The notes below the pieces were generated by a model. The model saw only the letters and a list, made by a program, of their open reading frames with translations, was not told the origin of the DNA and made no database searches. Shown piece after piece: positions 42,638 to 51,925 of a stretch of 64,000 nt of DNA (its first letter is position 1; every line of letters starts with the position of its first letter). The DNA lies in NCBI RefSeq assembly GCF_002886185.1, contig NZ_KZ614148.1:102620-166619 (forward strand). The letters are read 5' to 3'. The stretch comes from Salipaludibacillus neizhouensis (GTDB taxonomy: Bacteria > Bacillota > Bacilli > Bacillales > Salisediminibacteriaceae). Both the position numbers and the translations under genes were made by a program.

Positions 42638-43204
42638 GTGAACAGACAAAACTCTATAACTGATCCACGTAAAATTCGTACTCGTAAACTACTGAGAGAT
42701 GCTTTTATTGAATTACTTCAAGAAATGGATATAGAGAAAATTACTGTAAATCGGTTGGCAGAAAGAGCAACCATTAATCGTGTTACTTTTTATTTACACT
42801 ATAGTGACATTCCTGACATGCAGGAAAAGATGGCAGACGATATGATTGATGACATTAAACATGTGTTTGATAATCCATTAAAAAATGGAAAAAAGTTAGA
42901 AAAATTACTTGTACACATATCTGAAGACGCAGATTTTTATAAAATTACTCTTGCATCAAAAGTAGTTCCAATCTTTCGAGAGCGGTTAAATACGTTATTA
43001 AGCGACAAAATTGTCTTAATGCTAGAGGGAAAAATGGGGGAATCCTCTATTGTAAAAGCAGGCATTCCAAAAGATATCATAGTATGGTACAATTCATCAG
43101 CTTTAATAGGTGTGATTATTTCGTGGCTTCAAAATGACATACCATATACACCATCTTTTTTAGCTAAACATTTCATTTTTCTTCATAACAGCTTTTTAAA
43201 ATAG
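42638..43204 (+). CDS. TetR/AcrR-family transcriptional regulator
   Basis: The protein of about 188 residues has a TetR-type DNA-binding domain (RTRKLLRDAFIELLQEMDIEKITVNRLAERATINRVTFYLHYSD) and a C-terminal domain of the TetR_C_8-like kind (IVWYNSSALIGVIISWLQND). I prefer GTG 42638, nine bases after AAAGGGG; the in-frame ATG 42620 overlaps that site. It most likely represses the divergent MFS pump and itself. Confidence 0.85.
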   Translation: MNRQNSITDPRKIRTRKLLRDAFIELLQEMDIEKITVNRLAERATINRVTFYLHYSDIPDMQEKMADDMIDDIKHVFDNPLKNGKKLEKLLVHISEDADFYKITLASKVVPIFRERLNTLLSDKIVLMLEGKMGESSIVKAGIPKDIIVWYNSSALIGVIISWLQNDIPYTPSFLAKHFIFLHNSFLK

Positions 43205-43671
43205 AAGTTTTTTCTGTTAAAGCTTTTCTTGAAAACAATTTATAAACATAGCTGCCCCTAAATTTAAAATGGCTTAATTATACTTCTATTTTTCTTAATG
43301 TAATAAATGTTTGCAAATTGCACTTCATTCTTCAGCAGATCATATAGGTCTCGCCAGATAGAATCAGTAACAATCCTTATTACAAAATAAGGCGCTTTCT
43401 GTCAAGAGTTAAAAGAAATTTAAAAATCTACTAGAAATAATGTATTGGTTTATTGAACATATAATAGATAATGAATTCAAAACATAAGATAGCCAGAGAA
43501 ATCGATCAAATGGTGGTATTATTTATAAATAATTAACTGTAAGTTGTCATTTCAACCCAAATAGACCTGTGTCATGTACTGTAGCAGTAGATATTTAATT
43601 ATTTTGAGCTAGGTGATTATGTAATTAATAGAACGTAATCAATAGTGTTGCGATTAGAGTTGTATTCATTG
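43205..43671. other. AT-rich non-coding stretch
   Basis: No ORF with a ribosome binding site, hairpin terminator or recognisable repeat is visible between the TetR gene and the second tRNA-Ala-like copy. Confidence 0.5.
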
Positions 43672-43811
43672 GGGGCAGTGCAACTAAACATAGTGGGAGA
43701 GCGTTTGTCTGGCAGACAAGAGGTCAGGGGTTCGAGCCCCCTTGGCTCCACCATACATAGGTTATCAACGACGCTATTCTTCGTCTTTACGAGGAATGGT
43801 GTCGTTTTTTT
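43672..43811 (+). repeat. tRNA-Ala-derived copy 2 with terminator
   Basis: From GGGAGAGCG to ACCA (43695-43753) it is identical to the intact tRNA-Ala at 32565, but the 5' part is replaced by GGGGCAGTGCAACTAAACAT, so no D-arm or acceptor stem can form. The downstream terminator hairpin AACGACG/TGTCGTT (43767-43806) is also related. Best read as an attachment-site duplication. Confidence 0.8.
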
Positions 43812-44343
43812 GGGTTGAACAATTCTAAGAGATGTAATATTTTTAGGAGTTTAATCTTTCATAAAACATATTGAAAACAAGAGTATTTTTATTGTTATTA
43901 AATGTTTTTGAAAGAAGTATAAACGTGCAAAGGAAAAATGTGTTTATCGATCTGATGAATATTGCATACTTTTGAGCCATCATTTGCGAAACAGAGAGCC
44001 ACTAATAGAACTATTCTTTTATGGAATAGAGCAAGAGCCATAGCGAAAATGCTTTCTGTTGACTGCAAGTTAAATCAATGGTGGTGGCGGACTACCGAAA
44101 TTGCACTGACTTAGGCAAAGTAGAGTAGCCCTTTTACTGTGTGGCAAATTGTTTGTCAAAGTTTCTTATTTTGTATTTTACGATAGTTAACTGCAGCCAA
44201 TGATGACAGACTGTTTACCACTTCATACCTTCTGGATAGTCAAAGAAATAAAAGCATAGTTTTTGTATCAAAAATATTATAGTTATTATACAGATTTGAT
44301 TGACTTTCAATAGATCAGTCCTCCACAAACGGGCCAGTTTGTT
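43812..44343. other. Non-coding region before the group II intron
   Basis: No ORF is supported. The block near 44040-44110 is GC-richer (GGTGGTGGCGGACTACCG) and may be an eroded repeat. The last bases, ACAAAC-GGGCCA-GTTTGT (44325-44342), form a hairpin directly at the intron 5' end. Confidence 0.5.
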
Positions 44344-45248
44344 GTGCGAAATGTTTCTAGTTTAAATGGATGATGGTCACATCACTCCGGTAAAGGCTAG
44401 GCAATTCCTTATGGAATTGAAGGATTATATCGAAGAATCAAATGATGGGGTAACGCCCGGAAGGGTTCTCTCTAAGTCGATTAGCACTTGAATGAGTAAG
44501 ACTGATAGTGTTATAAGCTCGGTGAAAAGGCATAAGAATTTACCGTAACAGTTCCGGCTGACGAAAACCTACTCGCGGGAGTGGTGTAAATCATGATGCT
44601 TGAGTTGAATGAATACGGTGAGAATGCAAAGAAACCTATAAGAAAAGGTTAAGCTGACGAACTTCTGAATATACGGGTCTAGACTGGCAATACACAGAAA
44701 TGTGTATATCACTAAGGGTGAAGTTAGCAGTGGATGAGTAAGACTAGCAATTATGAAAATCCATGATATGTTACAGGCATATAAACGCTAACAGGCTTAC
44801 AGGAAGCACCTAAGTTCATTCCATAATAGATATAATTCAACGTTGTAAGCTGATAACGTGGAGGGCTTACTTCTTAAGAAGCGTTGAAAGGGAAAATAAT
44901 AGTGAAAATAGCTATTATGATAACTTATCTTTATATCAGTGAAAGTGGTGGCATAGTACCAATGAAATGTCTAATCCACATGGAGGGATAGCCACTAGAC
45001 TAATGAAGGTTTATTTAATCATGTAAGACAGTTCTTTATCGATTAATAAGGTTCTTGTAAGACTAATAGAGGTTAACCACCCAAGGGTGGCACCGACTTA
45101 TTAAAACGGAAGACGCTGAGATACAAGTTGTTTCAAATGTATCTATGAATAAATGAAATGGATTAGTTGGAACGCCGTATGAGGTGAAAGTCTCACGTAC
45201 GTTGTGAACAGGGGGAAAAGGGAGCGATAACTTCAAACCCTTACCTAT
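44344..45248 (+). ncRNA. Group II intron RNA without an encoded reverse transcriptase
   Basis: The segment starts with GTGCG, the group II 5' consensus, and ends near CTTACCTAT with a bulged-A domain VI (AAGGG...CCCTTACCTAT). Domain V is visible at about 45171-45206: CGCCGTATGAGGTGAAAGTC, then TCACGTACGTTGT, with one stem base differing from the CGGTG expected opposite CGCCG. Domain I-like hairpins fill the first 600 bases. At about 905 bases it has no room for the usual 1.8-kb maturase, and no ORF is present. The exact ends are estimates. Confidence 0.75.
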
Positions 45249-45512
45249 CTGTATGAAGAGTATTTCCTAAGATTTTGAAAATTAATTGGGAAATTTATGT
45301 TAAAGTGATATAGAAAATATATGATTTTGTGAAATTTTTCACTTAAACTATTGGGGAGAATCCTTCCACAAAGGATTCCGTTCTTCTTATTGAACATACA
45401 AACCCCAGTGGAACAAGAATGATGAAAAACCAGCTCACTTTTTAGGTGGATTTGACCGATAAACCGTAGTTATAAAAAATTGAATCATGCAAATCAGAAA
45501 TGGGGATATAAA

Positions 45513-45541
45513 AAGCGAGCGCTTATTTAGAATCGCTCGCA
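45513..45541 (-). terminator. Terminator of the second yjcZ-like gene
   Basis: On the minus strand GCGAGCG pairs with CGCTCGC and is followed by TTTTTAT. Confidence 0.75.
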
Positions 45542-45551
45542 TCAAAAAATT

Positions 45552-45653
45552 TTAGTAATGTTTAACGAAAGCTGTACCGACAATAATTAACAAAATGAAT
45601 AAGACTACAATTAACGCAAAACTAGAGTCTTTTTTACATCCATAATCACCCAT
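45552..45653 (-). CDS. YjcZ-family small spore protein, second copy
   Basis: A 33-residue peptide MGDYGCKKDSSFALIVVLFI followed by LLIIVGTAFVKHY shares the core FALIVVLFILLIIVG with the gene at 29.8 kb but has a different head and tail. A GGGGGG-type site precedes the ATG, and a terminator follows. Confidence 0.82.
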   Translation of the reverse strand: MGDYGCKKDSSFALIVVLFILLIIVGTAFVKHY

Positions 45654-45851
45654 TAGTAAACCCCCCCTTTCATAAGGGATAGTACATCTTATGTAATAAG
45701 GTAAAAACGATGTAGTTTGATTGCGGATAGATAGAAAAAACAGTCGAATTAATCATGGACAAATAAGGAAGACATTGGCTTGTTTTTATGAAAAAGTGAT
45801 TTCATGTAATAAAAAAACAAAGCGCTACATGCGATAGCGCTTTGAAGGAAA

Positions 45852-46082
45852 TTAGTATCCTTGGTAATAAGGTGGTCTGTATGGTGGGTAGTATGGTGGG
45901 TAGTACGGCGGGTAATATGGTGGATATGGTGCGTAATATGGTGGTAATAACCACCACCAGGGAAATCTTGGTCTATGAAAAGGTGCATGTTGCGTTTGAT
46001 ATTGTCGTTCTAGGCTATCTAAATTTTGATAAACTTCATCATTTTGATTATGGATCTCGTTTGTATAATTATCGTTATACAT
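45852..46082 (-). CDS. Pro/Tyr-rich small protein, spore-coat-like
   Basis: The 76-residue protein has a polar N-terminal half (Asn/Gln/Asp-rich) and a C-terminal half of PPYYPPYY-type repeats ending in QGY, with a WWWLLPP patch between. Such Tyr/Pro-rich repeats are typical of spore coat and other cross-linked surface proteins of Bacillaceae; the assignment is by composition only. AATTGGGAGGAAT precedes the ATG. Confidence 0.65.
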   Translation of the reverse strand: MYNDNYTNEIHNQNDEVYQNLDSLERQYQTQHAPFHRPRFPWWWLLPPYYAPYPPYYPPYYPPYYPPYRPPYYQGY

Positions 46083-46084
46083 AA

Positions 46085-46381
46085 GATTCCTCCCAATTAG
46101 TTAGTCAATTAAATAATATGCATTTTTTATTACTTTGGGTATGTCTCTTATGTAAATGGGCTTATAAAAATTCCATTTCATTCAACCATTTTTGAGAATA
46201 AGCATTCCGACCATAAAGTTCAATAAAATATCATTTTAAACAATTCGGCTTTATCGAACAGATGAAGGAGTTGGATTAGTTGTTTGTGAAAGATTGATCT
46301 TAAATTAACGAGCAGGATAGTTTAAAAAAAATGGAACTATTTAAGTAAGAATAACGTTTAATTTTATGGAGGTGTATGTAT
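46085..46381. other. Non-coding spacer
   Basis: It contains the divergent promoters of the neighbouring genes; no further structure is seen. Confidence 0.4.
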
Positions 46382-46807
46382 ATGAAAAAAACAATGAGCG
46401 TTATTTTTCTTTTTACAATTATGTTGTTAGCTGCTTGTTCTGGACAAGAAGAAGGGGTTTTAACAAGAGTGGATGTTCAAAAGGTTGATAAAGAAGGGGA
46501 TTACGAAGAAGTTGTAATGATAACAGATAATGAATCAATTGAGTTGTTAAAGAAAGCATTCGAAGATATTAAATGGTCTCCCTATACAGTGATTAACATG
46601 GCTAGAAAAGCAAATGTAAAAGCAACTTTATTTCTCGAATTTGACGAAAATATGCCTGAAAGATTGTATGAATACGAAATTTGGTTTAATGAAAGTGCAG
46701 GTGCAGGTGCAGGTGCAGCAGAAATTGTCAGTAATAATGAGAAAGAAGGCTATGGAGAATTAGACAAAGAAAATACAAATATTCTTAGAAAAAATTTATT
46801 AAATTAA
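46382..46807 (+). CDS. Small lipoprotein of unknown function
   Basis: The 141-residue protein has a lipoprotein signal ending in LLAAC (Cys about 19) and a mature domain with alternating charged segments. A tandem run of GGTGCA codons (46698-46717) codes for GAGAGA and could change length by slippage. GGAGGTG precedes ATG 46382. No family is recognised. Confidence 0.7.
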   Translation: MKKTMSVIFLFTIMLLAACSGQEEGVLTRVDVQKVDKEGDYEEVVMITDNESIELLKKAFEDIKWSPYTVINMARKANVKATLFLEFDENMPERLYEYEIWFNESAGAGAGAAEIVSNNEKEGYGELDKENTNILRKNLLN

Positions 46808-46959
46808 CGGAGTTGCAATAGTTGAACAAGTTTTGATTCGCTGTTATGTCACTAACGGGAATAGTTTCGTAAAAATTAACTCAATAATCTTAGCGGATCT
46901 AATAATTTTAAGGTGTTCGGAATTACTAATTCTATATCATTTTAGGAGGGTCAGTATCA

Positions 46960-47684
46960 TTGGAAACAAACACATTTTCTGAAACTGAAAAGGAAGTATT
47001 GGGTCAAATTAAAGAGCATCAACAAAACAAAATGTTAAATGCCTCGGAGTTAGGAGATTTATTTTCCAATTACCTGGGGGATTCTTTGTTTAGTTGTGTT
47101 TTCGAACATCATCTCCAAGTTGTTGAAGATGATGAGATTAAAGATTTTTTGAAATTCGCATTAGATAATTCACAAAAGAAATTTAAGGATAATAAAAGAA
47201 ATTTATTCTAAAGAAAACATACCGATGCCCGTAGGATTTGGAGAACAGGATAATTCGAAAGGAAGCGCCACGTCTATTTAGTGATATATTTATGTTATTT
47301 TACATTACACAAATGTCTAGAGCTGCTTTATTAATCTACGGAGATGCTCTTTCAACTTCGTCCAGACAAGATGTTGTTGATTATTTTAAAATGGCTTTGA
47401 ACAATACCATGACGACCTATGAAAAAGGACTACATTTATTAAGTTCTAAAGGGGTACCAATTTCAGCTCCTACTATTCCGTATCCTCAGAAAGTTGATTT
47501 CGTAGAAAAAGAATCATTTATTTCCGTCATAGGTGGTAAGTTTAGACCGTTAACTGCAATAGAAATTAAACACTTACAAGTTAATATCAATACAAATGCA
47601 TTAGGAAAGTCAATGATGTTAGGATTTAGCCAAGGCATCGCTGGTATAAAACTTTGCAGATGTGGAACATTCTTATGGCTGTAA
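46960..47684 (+). pseudogene. Broken DUF3231 protein gene
   Basis: Three frames are needed to read one protein: METNTFSETEKEVLGQIKEH... (46960-47211), KENIPMPVGFGEQDNSK in a second frame, and EAPRLFSDIFMLFYITQMSRAALLIYGDAL... in a third (to 47684). This is the N-terminal unit of a DUF3231 protein, normally about 330 residues in two similar units. Two frameshifts and loss of the C-terminal half make it non-functional. DUF3231 proteins are common in sporeformers; the role is unknown. Confidence 0.75.
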
Positions 47685-47809
47685 TCAATAGTGGCTCTCG
47701 TTCCGCATTTACTGGCTCAATTTATCCGCAATACTCATTTTTAGGTTATTAAAACATAATTTTGTTGAAGATAGTATAATATTAGTAAGTTTACTAGAGT
47801 ATGGATTTT

Positions 47810-47949
47810 GGGGCAGTGTAACTAACCATGACGGGAGAGCGCCACGCTGGCAGCGTGGAGGTCAGGGGTTCGAGCCCCCTTGGCTCCACCATACATATGT
47901 TATCAACGACTTTATTTCTCGTCTTAACGAGGAGTATAGTCGTTTTTTT
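47810..47949 (+). repeat. tRNA-Ala-derived copy 3 with terminator
   Basis: It has the T-arm, 3' acceptor strand and CCA of tRNA-Ala(GGC), and an anticodon arm whose stem is different yet still fully paired (CCACG/CGTGG around CTGGCAG). The 5' part is GGGGCAGTGTAACTAACCAT, so there is no D-arm. The terminator AACGACT/AGTCGTT follows at 47905-47944. Confidence 0.8.
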
Positions 47950-48230
47950 GCGTTGAAAATTTGCAGTAATGAAGGAATTTTTTCAATTCCAGTTCCATGT
48001 AATTTATTTAAGAGCAAAGGAGGAGGCAACAGACAATCTTAAAGAGTCACAAGGAAAATTATTAAGATTGGAATGGTATTCGATTCAGGAGATCACGATA
48101 CTTTTGGTGGAGAATACAGTATAGATTATATATTGCCAAATGTTAGTGTAATGGATAGTTTCGGACAATAAGTTTTTTCTCTTGTACATAAAGATAAAAA
48201 TGACACTTTATTTCTCATAAACGTATAGTA
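47892..48230 (+). repeat. Long direct repeat after tRNA-Ala, copy 2
   Basis: It matches 32641-33033 with scattered substitutions and a deletion of about 60 bases. Coding traces are again broken by a frameshift. Confidence 0.75.
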
Positions 48231-48259
48231 ATGACTAATTAATGGTTAGGAGTGTTTCT

Positions 48260-48550
48260 ATGCTAACAAAAAAGACTTCTTTATTTCTTAATGGAATTAG
48301 ATCGAAGATTAGCTTGCATAGCTTATTTAACATCAGTAGCAATATTCAAGAAATGTATGATTTTTTGAATGTTGCAAGAGTTGAAGATGTAAAGTTGATT
48401 CTGTTAGACAAGACGTACAATGAAAAGTTATTTTTAAGAAGGACAACAAGTGGTCGAGGCGAGCAGGTCGTCCTTCTAGTTATCCAGAGAATTTTTACCA
48501 AGCTACTTGCCGATGTAGCTTTTGAAGAAAAACAGTTATTTCCTTATTGA
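48260..48550 (+). CDS. Hypothetical protein
   Basis: A 96-residue ORF with TTAGGAGTG before ATG 48260 and a terminator after it. The sequence is basic at the start, then mixed (MYDFLNVARVEDVKLILLDK, EKQLFPY at the end). I do not recognise a domain. It is convergent with levB. It could also be a truncated gene. Confidence 0.5.
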   Translation: MLTKKTSLFLNGIRSKISLHSLFNISSNIQEMYDFLNVARVEDVKLILLDKTYNEKLFLRRTTSGRGEQVVLLVIQRIFTKLLADVAFEEKQLFPY

Positions 48551-48566
48551 AACGAGTAGGATTAAA

Positions 48567-48613
48567 AAAGTGCTTGCCCCTCGCAACAAAGCGATAGGAC
48601 AAGCACTTTTTTT
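48567..48613 (+). terminator. Terminator after the hypothetical gene
   Basis: AAAGTGCTTG pairs with CAAGCACTTT and ends in a T-run. Confidence 0.85.
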
Positions 48614-48680
48614 ATGTTGTAAAACTATATTGTGTTTATTTAGCAGACTCGACAAGTGATAGGCACAATACATTGACCGT

Positions 48681-48718
48681 AAAACACCTTGGTTCAATCA
48701 ATTGAACCAAGGTGTTTT
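48681..48718 (-). terminator. Terminator of levB
   Basis: A perfect 18-bp stem (AAAACACCTTGG...CCAAGGTGTTTT) contains the levB stop codon in its arm. Confidence 0.9.
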
Positions 48719-50310
48719 ATTTTAATATTGTTAAAGTTAGCTTTGCCACCCTCGGAGAATATGGTGATTCCTTTGTCATCTGATTCCGGGAAAATTAAAC
48801 TTGAATGAGCGATCTTTCCATCACCCACAAAGACTTCAATACTTGTTTTATCAACGAGGATCTTTAAGTGAACATGTTCCTTGCTAGCATCAAATGGTGC
48901 CATACTTTCAACATTTTGGTTACTTTTGTCTGGGTGTTCTGTAAAATCACGATTGACGTAAGAGTATTCTTCTTCTACAAAAATCCCTACGTCAACGTGG
49001 CGCGTTTGATCTGCTGACTCTCGAAGGCGTAAGCCTACATTATTAATCTCTGACCAAGAGATATCCGTTTCTAATTGATATACATCACCTGTGACATCAA
49101 GTGTTTCAGTACCGTTTACCTCGATATGTTTATAAGAATCTGTTGTTTGTGTTAATTCATTCAATACTTCGACCGGTTGTGAAACTAAATGATACAAATT
49201 GTCATCTTCATGCACTAGTTCAATCTGCCGAACGATGGAATCCATTCCGTTAAAACCTTCTTGGAGTGTCGGGGTATTATTGGCATATTCCCAATTATTC
49301 ATCCACGCGATTGCATAACGTTTGTTGTATTTATCGCTTTCTGTTCCATCTTCAAACGTTACTCCGCCATACCAATCGAAGCCATAATCTAACCATTGTG
49401 GTTCATTGTGATCTGATATGAATTCCATTCCATCAAAGTTTCCAGTCCAATAGGCGTAAGTGTTCGGTTTACCAACCGATTTTCCATTTGCACTGACACC
49501 TAAGACCCATTTTAATGTTCCGTCATCGGCACGCATCACATAAAGATCTGGACATTCCACAAGTCCGATATTTTCCGTCAAGAAACTACTCGTATAATGC
49601 CAATCTTTCAAGTTGTGAGACTCATAAAAACCTATTTTCATTCCTTCTGCCATGACCATTATCCATTTATGATTATTATCATCCCAGACGATTTTCGGGT
49701 CTCTAAAATCATCTATACCTGGATTTGGCATTATAGGATCGTCACTGTAGGAGGTAAACGTTTTTCCCTTGTCAGTGCTGTACCATAGAAATTGTTCCTG
49801 TTTGCCGCCATCTTTAGAGGGCTGTGTCACAATCGCCACAAAAGCGTCTTTTCCAAAACCAGCTGTATTTTCCTCGTCCACAACGACAGATCCCGACCAT
49901 GGGTCCCCATTATCATTTGTATATTTTGGAATGGCTACCCCTTCATCACTCCAATGCAACAAATCCTCTGATGTTGCAAGTCGCCATTCTGTACCATTTC
50001 CATTAGGGTAATCACCATTATAAAGATAATAGTAATAATACTTTCCGTCTATATAAATCGGCCTCTGAGGATCGTTTTTCCATTTGTCGGGCGTAGTAAA
50101 ATGGTAGTTAGCTCGATATGATTGCTCTTCAATCTCCATTGTTGCCTCTTGAGACTCATTTATATGATGATCTGCTATTGGTTCACTTGGCTTAGAGACG
50201 AGATGTTCTAATAAACCGGCAATAATAATTATAATTAAACCGAGTATTAATAAACCAAATAACTTATATCCGTTCTTTTTAAAAAATATTTTATCCAAGT
50301 AACTCACCAC
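48694..50310 (-). CDS. levB: Endolevanase LevB (GH32)
   Basis: The 538-residue protein has an N-terminal membrane anchor (about residues 18-40) and a GH32 five-bladed propeller plus beta-sandwich. The nucleophile Asp is in WKNDPQRPIYI, the transition-state Asp in FRDPK and the acid/base Glu in VECPDLY. It is very close in sequence to B. subtilis LevB (YveB), which cuts levan into levanbiose outside the cell. As in B. subtilis, it lies directly downstream of sacB, here 139 bases apart with a hairpin between. The start ATG 50310 has only a modest site (GTGAGTT). Confidence 0.93.
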   Translation of the reverse strand: MVSYLDKIFFKKNGYKLFGLLILGLIIIIIAGLLEHLVSKPSEPIADHHINESQEATMEIEEQSYRANYHFTTPDKWKNDPQRPIYIDGKYYYYYLYNGDYPNGNGTEWRLATSEDLLHWSDEGVAIPKYTNDNGDPWSGSVVVDEENTAGFGKDAFVAIVTQPSKDGGKQEQFLWYSTDKGKTFTSYSDDPIMPNPGIDDFRDPKIVWDDNNHKWIMVMAEGMKIGFYESHNLKDWHYTSSFLTENIGLVECPDLYVMRADDGTLKWVLGVSANGKSVGKPNTYAYWTGNFDGMEFISDHNEPQWLDYGFDWYGGVTFEDGTESDKYNKRYAIAWMNNWEYANNTPTLQEGFNGMDSIVRQIELVHEDDNLYHLVSQPVEVLNELTQTTDSYKHIEVNGTETLDVTGDVYQLETDISWSEINNVGLRLRESADQTRHVDVGIFVEEEYSYVNRDFTEHPDKSNQNVESMAPFDASKEHVHLKILVDKTSIEVFVGDGKIAHSSLIFPESDDKGITIFSEGGKANFNNIKIKHLGSID

Positions 50311-50380
50311 GTTTTTGATTATTCCTATTTTTTATATTTATTCTAATGATATTGTCAAACTTTCTTTATGACAAAAAAAA

Positions 50381-50405
50381 AAATGCCAATTCATCACTGA
50401 CATTT
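50381..50405 (-). terminator. Partial terminator between sacB and levB
   Basis: On the minus strand AAATGTCA pairs with TGGCATTT (one mismatch), followed by a long T-run. It may let part of the transcript through to levB. Confidence 0.7.
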
Positions 50406-50449
50406 TCTTCTTTTTATATCACCCGGTAAAATAATAGATAAATATTAGA

Positions 50450-51925
50450 TTATTCGGTAATTGTTATTTGACCTTGTTCAAGAATACCATTTTCAACAAC
50501 AGATGTTTTTGCCCCTTTAATTTTAAGTGTAAAGCTTGGAGCAAAAGTAGATTTATGGTCTTCAAAATAACCTCTATTTGTCATGTAACTTGTTATAACT
50601 ACATTATCACTTTCCAGTTGAGGGATAGCATAGTGAGCATATGTCCAAGTAATATCAAATGGATCAAGATCTTGGTGTAATACAATTCCGGTTTTATTTA
50701 AAGGTTTGTATGATCCAGTTAAAGAGTTTGACACGTAACCTAACATGTAAATGTCTTCATCATCAATTCCATCAATGGTCATTTTTGATCCTCTTACACT
50801 TGTAAATAAATACCACTTTCCATTCTGTTTAAAGATGTTCGGACGTTCAATTTCATCGGACACAGTATTCGATACAATCAACGGTTTCATTACGTTTTTC
50901 AATGTATAATCATCATTTATTTCAATGATACCTAGTGCACCGTTTGCTAAAGTAGCTAATTCTTTTATTGGGCTTTGCAGAAGTTTATTCTTTTCATCTT
51001 GGAAGAATTTATTGCTATTGTCATAGTAAGCTCTGTTAAATAGCGATTCCTCTCCTTGGTAACCATAATCTGTTCCAGTATTCGCTTCAAAAACAAGGTA
51101 TTTACGGTTATCTTCTTCAATGTAGTGAGGATCTCTAAATGTATGGTTCTCATTAAAGTTTATATTACCGCTGCCGAAAGCTTGATCAACGTTTTGATAG
51201 ACTGAACCGTCTTCGCCTTCAAAGATAGACTTATGATCTTCTACACCATCTACTTTAAGTGTCCCAGATTTTGGTTCGGATACGTTGACTTGCGCCGTAG
51301 TTAACGTTTGTTTCCCATAAAGTTCGGCATCCGTATTAAAGTCTGTACGGTTTGTATAGAATAAGCGAACTTCTCCATCAGAAGTAAAGGTTGCAGAACC
51401 GGACCACTCTTCTGCTTGATCTTTCAAATATGGGTCGTCTGATTTGTATTTATCACTATCATCAAATACACGTCCAGCGTTTTTCCATGCGTCTATCGAA
51501 GTTTCATCTGTTTTTTTATAGAACATGTAAATGAATGTGTCATTAGCGTCTTTAGGGTCTCCTGCTAAACCGAATAGGATATGGTAGCCATTATATTCTG
51601 CCACTGTTCCATCAGAGTTCTGAAGCGGCCATGTATCCCACACATCCATATCGATTACATTGCCATTCTCATCCGTTTTTGTGGCTGAAAGGATATTCTT
51701 AATTGTGGATGCATCGAACTGTGGCACGGTAAATTTTGCATCGCCATGTTGAGAAATCATATCGTACATGTCTGAGCGAGTGATTTGTGACGTGCCATAA
51801 GTTTCATTGTGATCTAATGAGTCTTTTTGTCCCGCAAAAGCTGGTGACCCACTCCCTCCTATTAATATAGCTGTACTAAGTGTTACTACTACTGTCGCTT
51901 GTTTGACAAGCATGCTAACGTTCAT
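50450..51925 (-). CDS. sacB: Levansucrase SacB (GH68)
   Basis: The 491-residue secreted enzyme splits sucrose and builds levan. It has a signal peptide (cleavage expected after SPAFA, about residue 31), the nucleophile Asp in DVWDTWPL, the stabilising Asp in FRDPHYIE and the acid/base Glu in DEIERPNIF. The length matches B. subtilis SacB (473) with a slightly longer N-terminus. The 330-base leader has an imperfect GTTACTA/TAGTAAC dyad but I see no clear RAT-type antiterminator as in B. subtilis. Control by the adjacent YesMN-like system is an inference. Confidence 0.95.
   Translation of the reverse strand: MNVSMLVKQATVVVTLSTAILIGGSGSPAFAGQKDSLDHNETYGTSQITRSDMYDMISQHGDAKFTVPQFDASTIKNILSATKTDENGNVIDMDVWDTWPLQNSDGTVAEYNGYHILFGLAGDPKDANDTFIYMFYKKTDETSIDAWKNAGRVFDDSDKYKSDDPYLKDQAEEWSGSATFTSDGEVRLFYTNRTDFNTDAELYGKQTLTTAQVNVSEPKSGTLKVDGVEDHKSIFEGEDGSVYQNVDQAFGSGNINFNENHTFRDPHYIEEDNRKYLVFEANTGTDYGYQGEESLFNRAYYDNSNKFFQDEKNKLLQSPIKELATLANGALGIIEINDDYTLKNVMKPLIVSNTVSDEIERPNIFKQNGKWYLFTSVRGSKMTIDGIDDEDIYMLGYVSNSLTGSYKPLNKTGIVLHQDLDPFDITWTYAHYAIPQLESDNVVITSYMTNRGYFEDHKSTFAPSFTLKIKGAKTSVVENGILEQGQITITE

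Noticed and set aside
45749-45988. His-rich 79-codon minus-strand ORF (THHTTHHT-like)
   Set aside because: It is a frame shadow of the Pro/Tyr repeat gene at 45852-46082, which has the ribosome binding site.
46085-46381. CRISPR-like or other tandem arrays
   Set aside because: No regularly spaced direct repeats were seen here or elsewhere in the window.
47810-47891. Calling tRNA-like copies 2-4 functional tRNAs
   Set aside because: They have no D-arm and the acceptor stems do not pair; copy 4 also lacks the T-arm.
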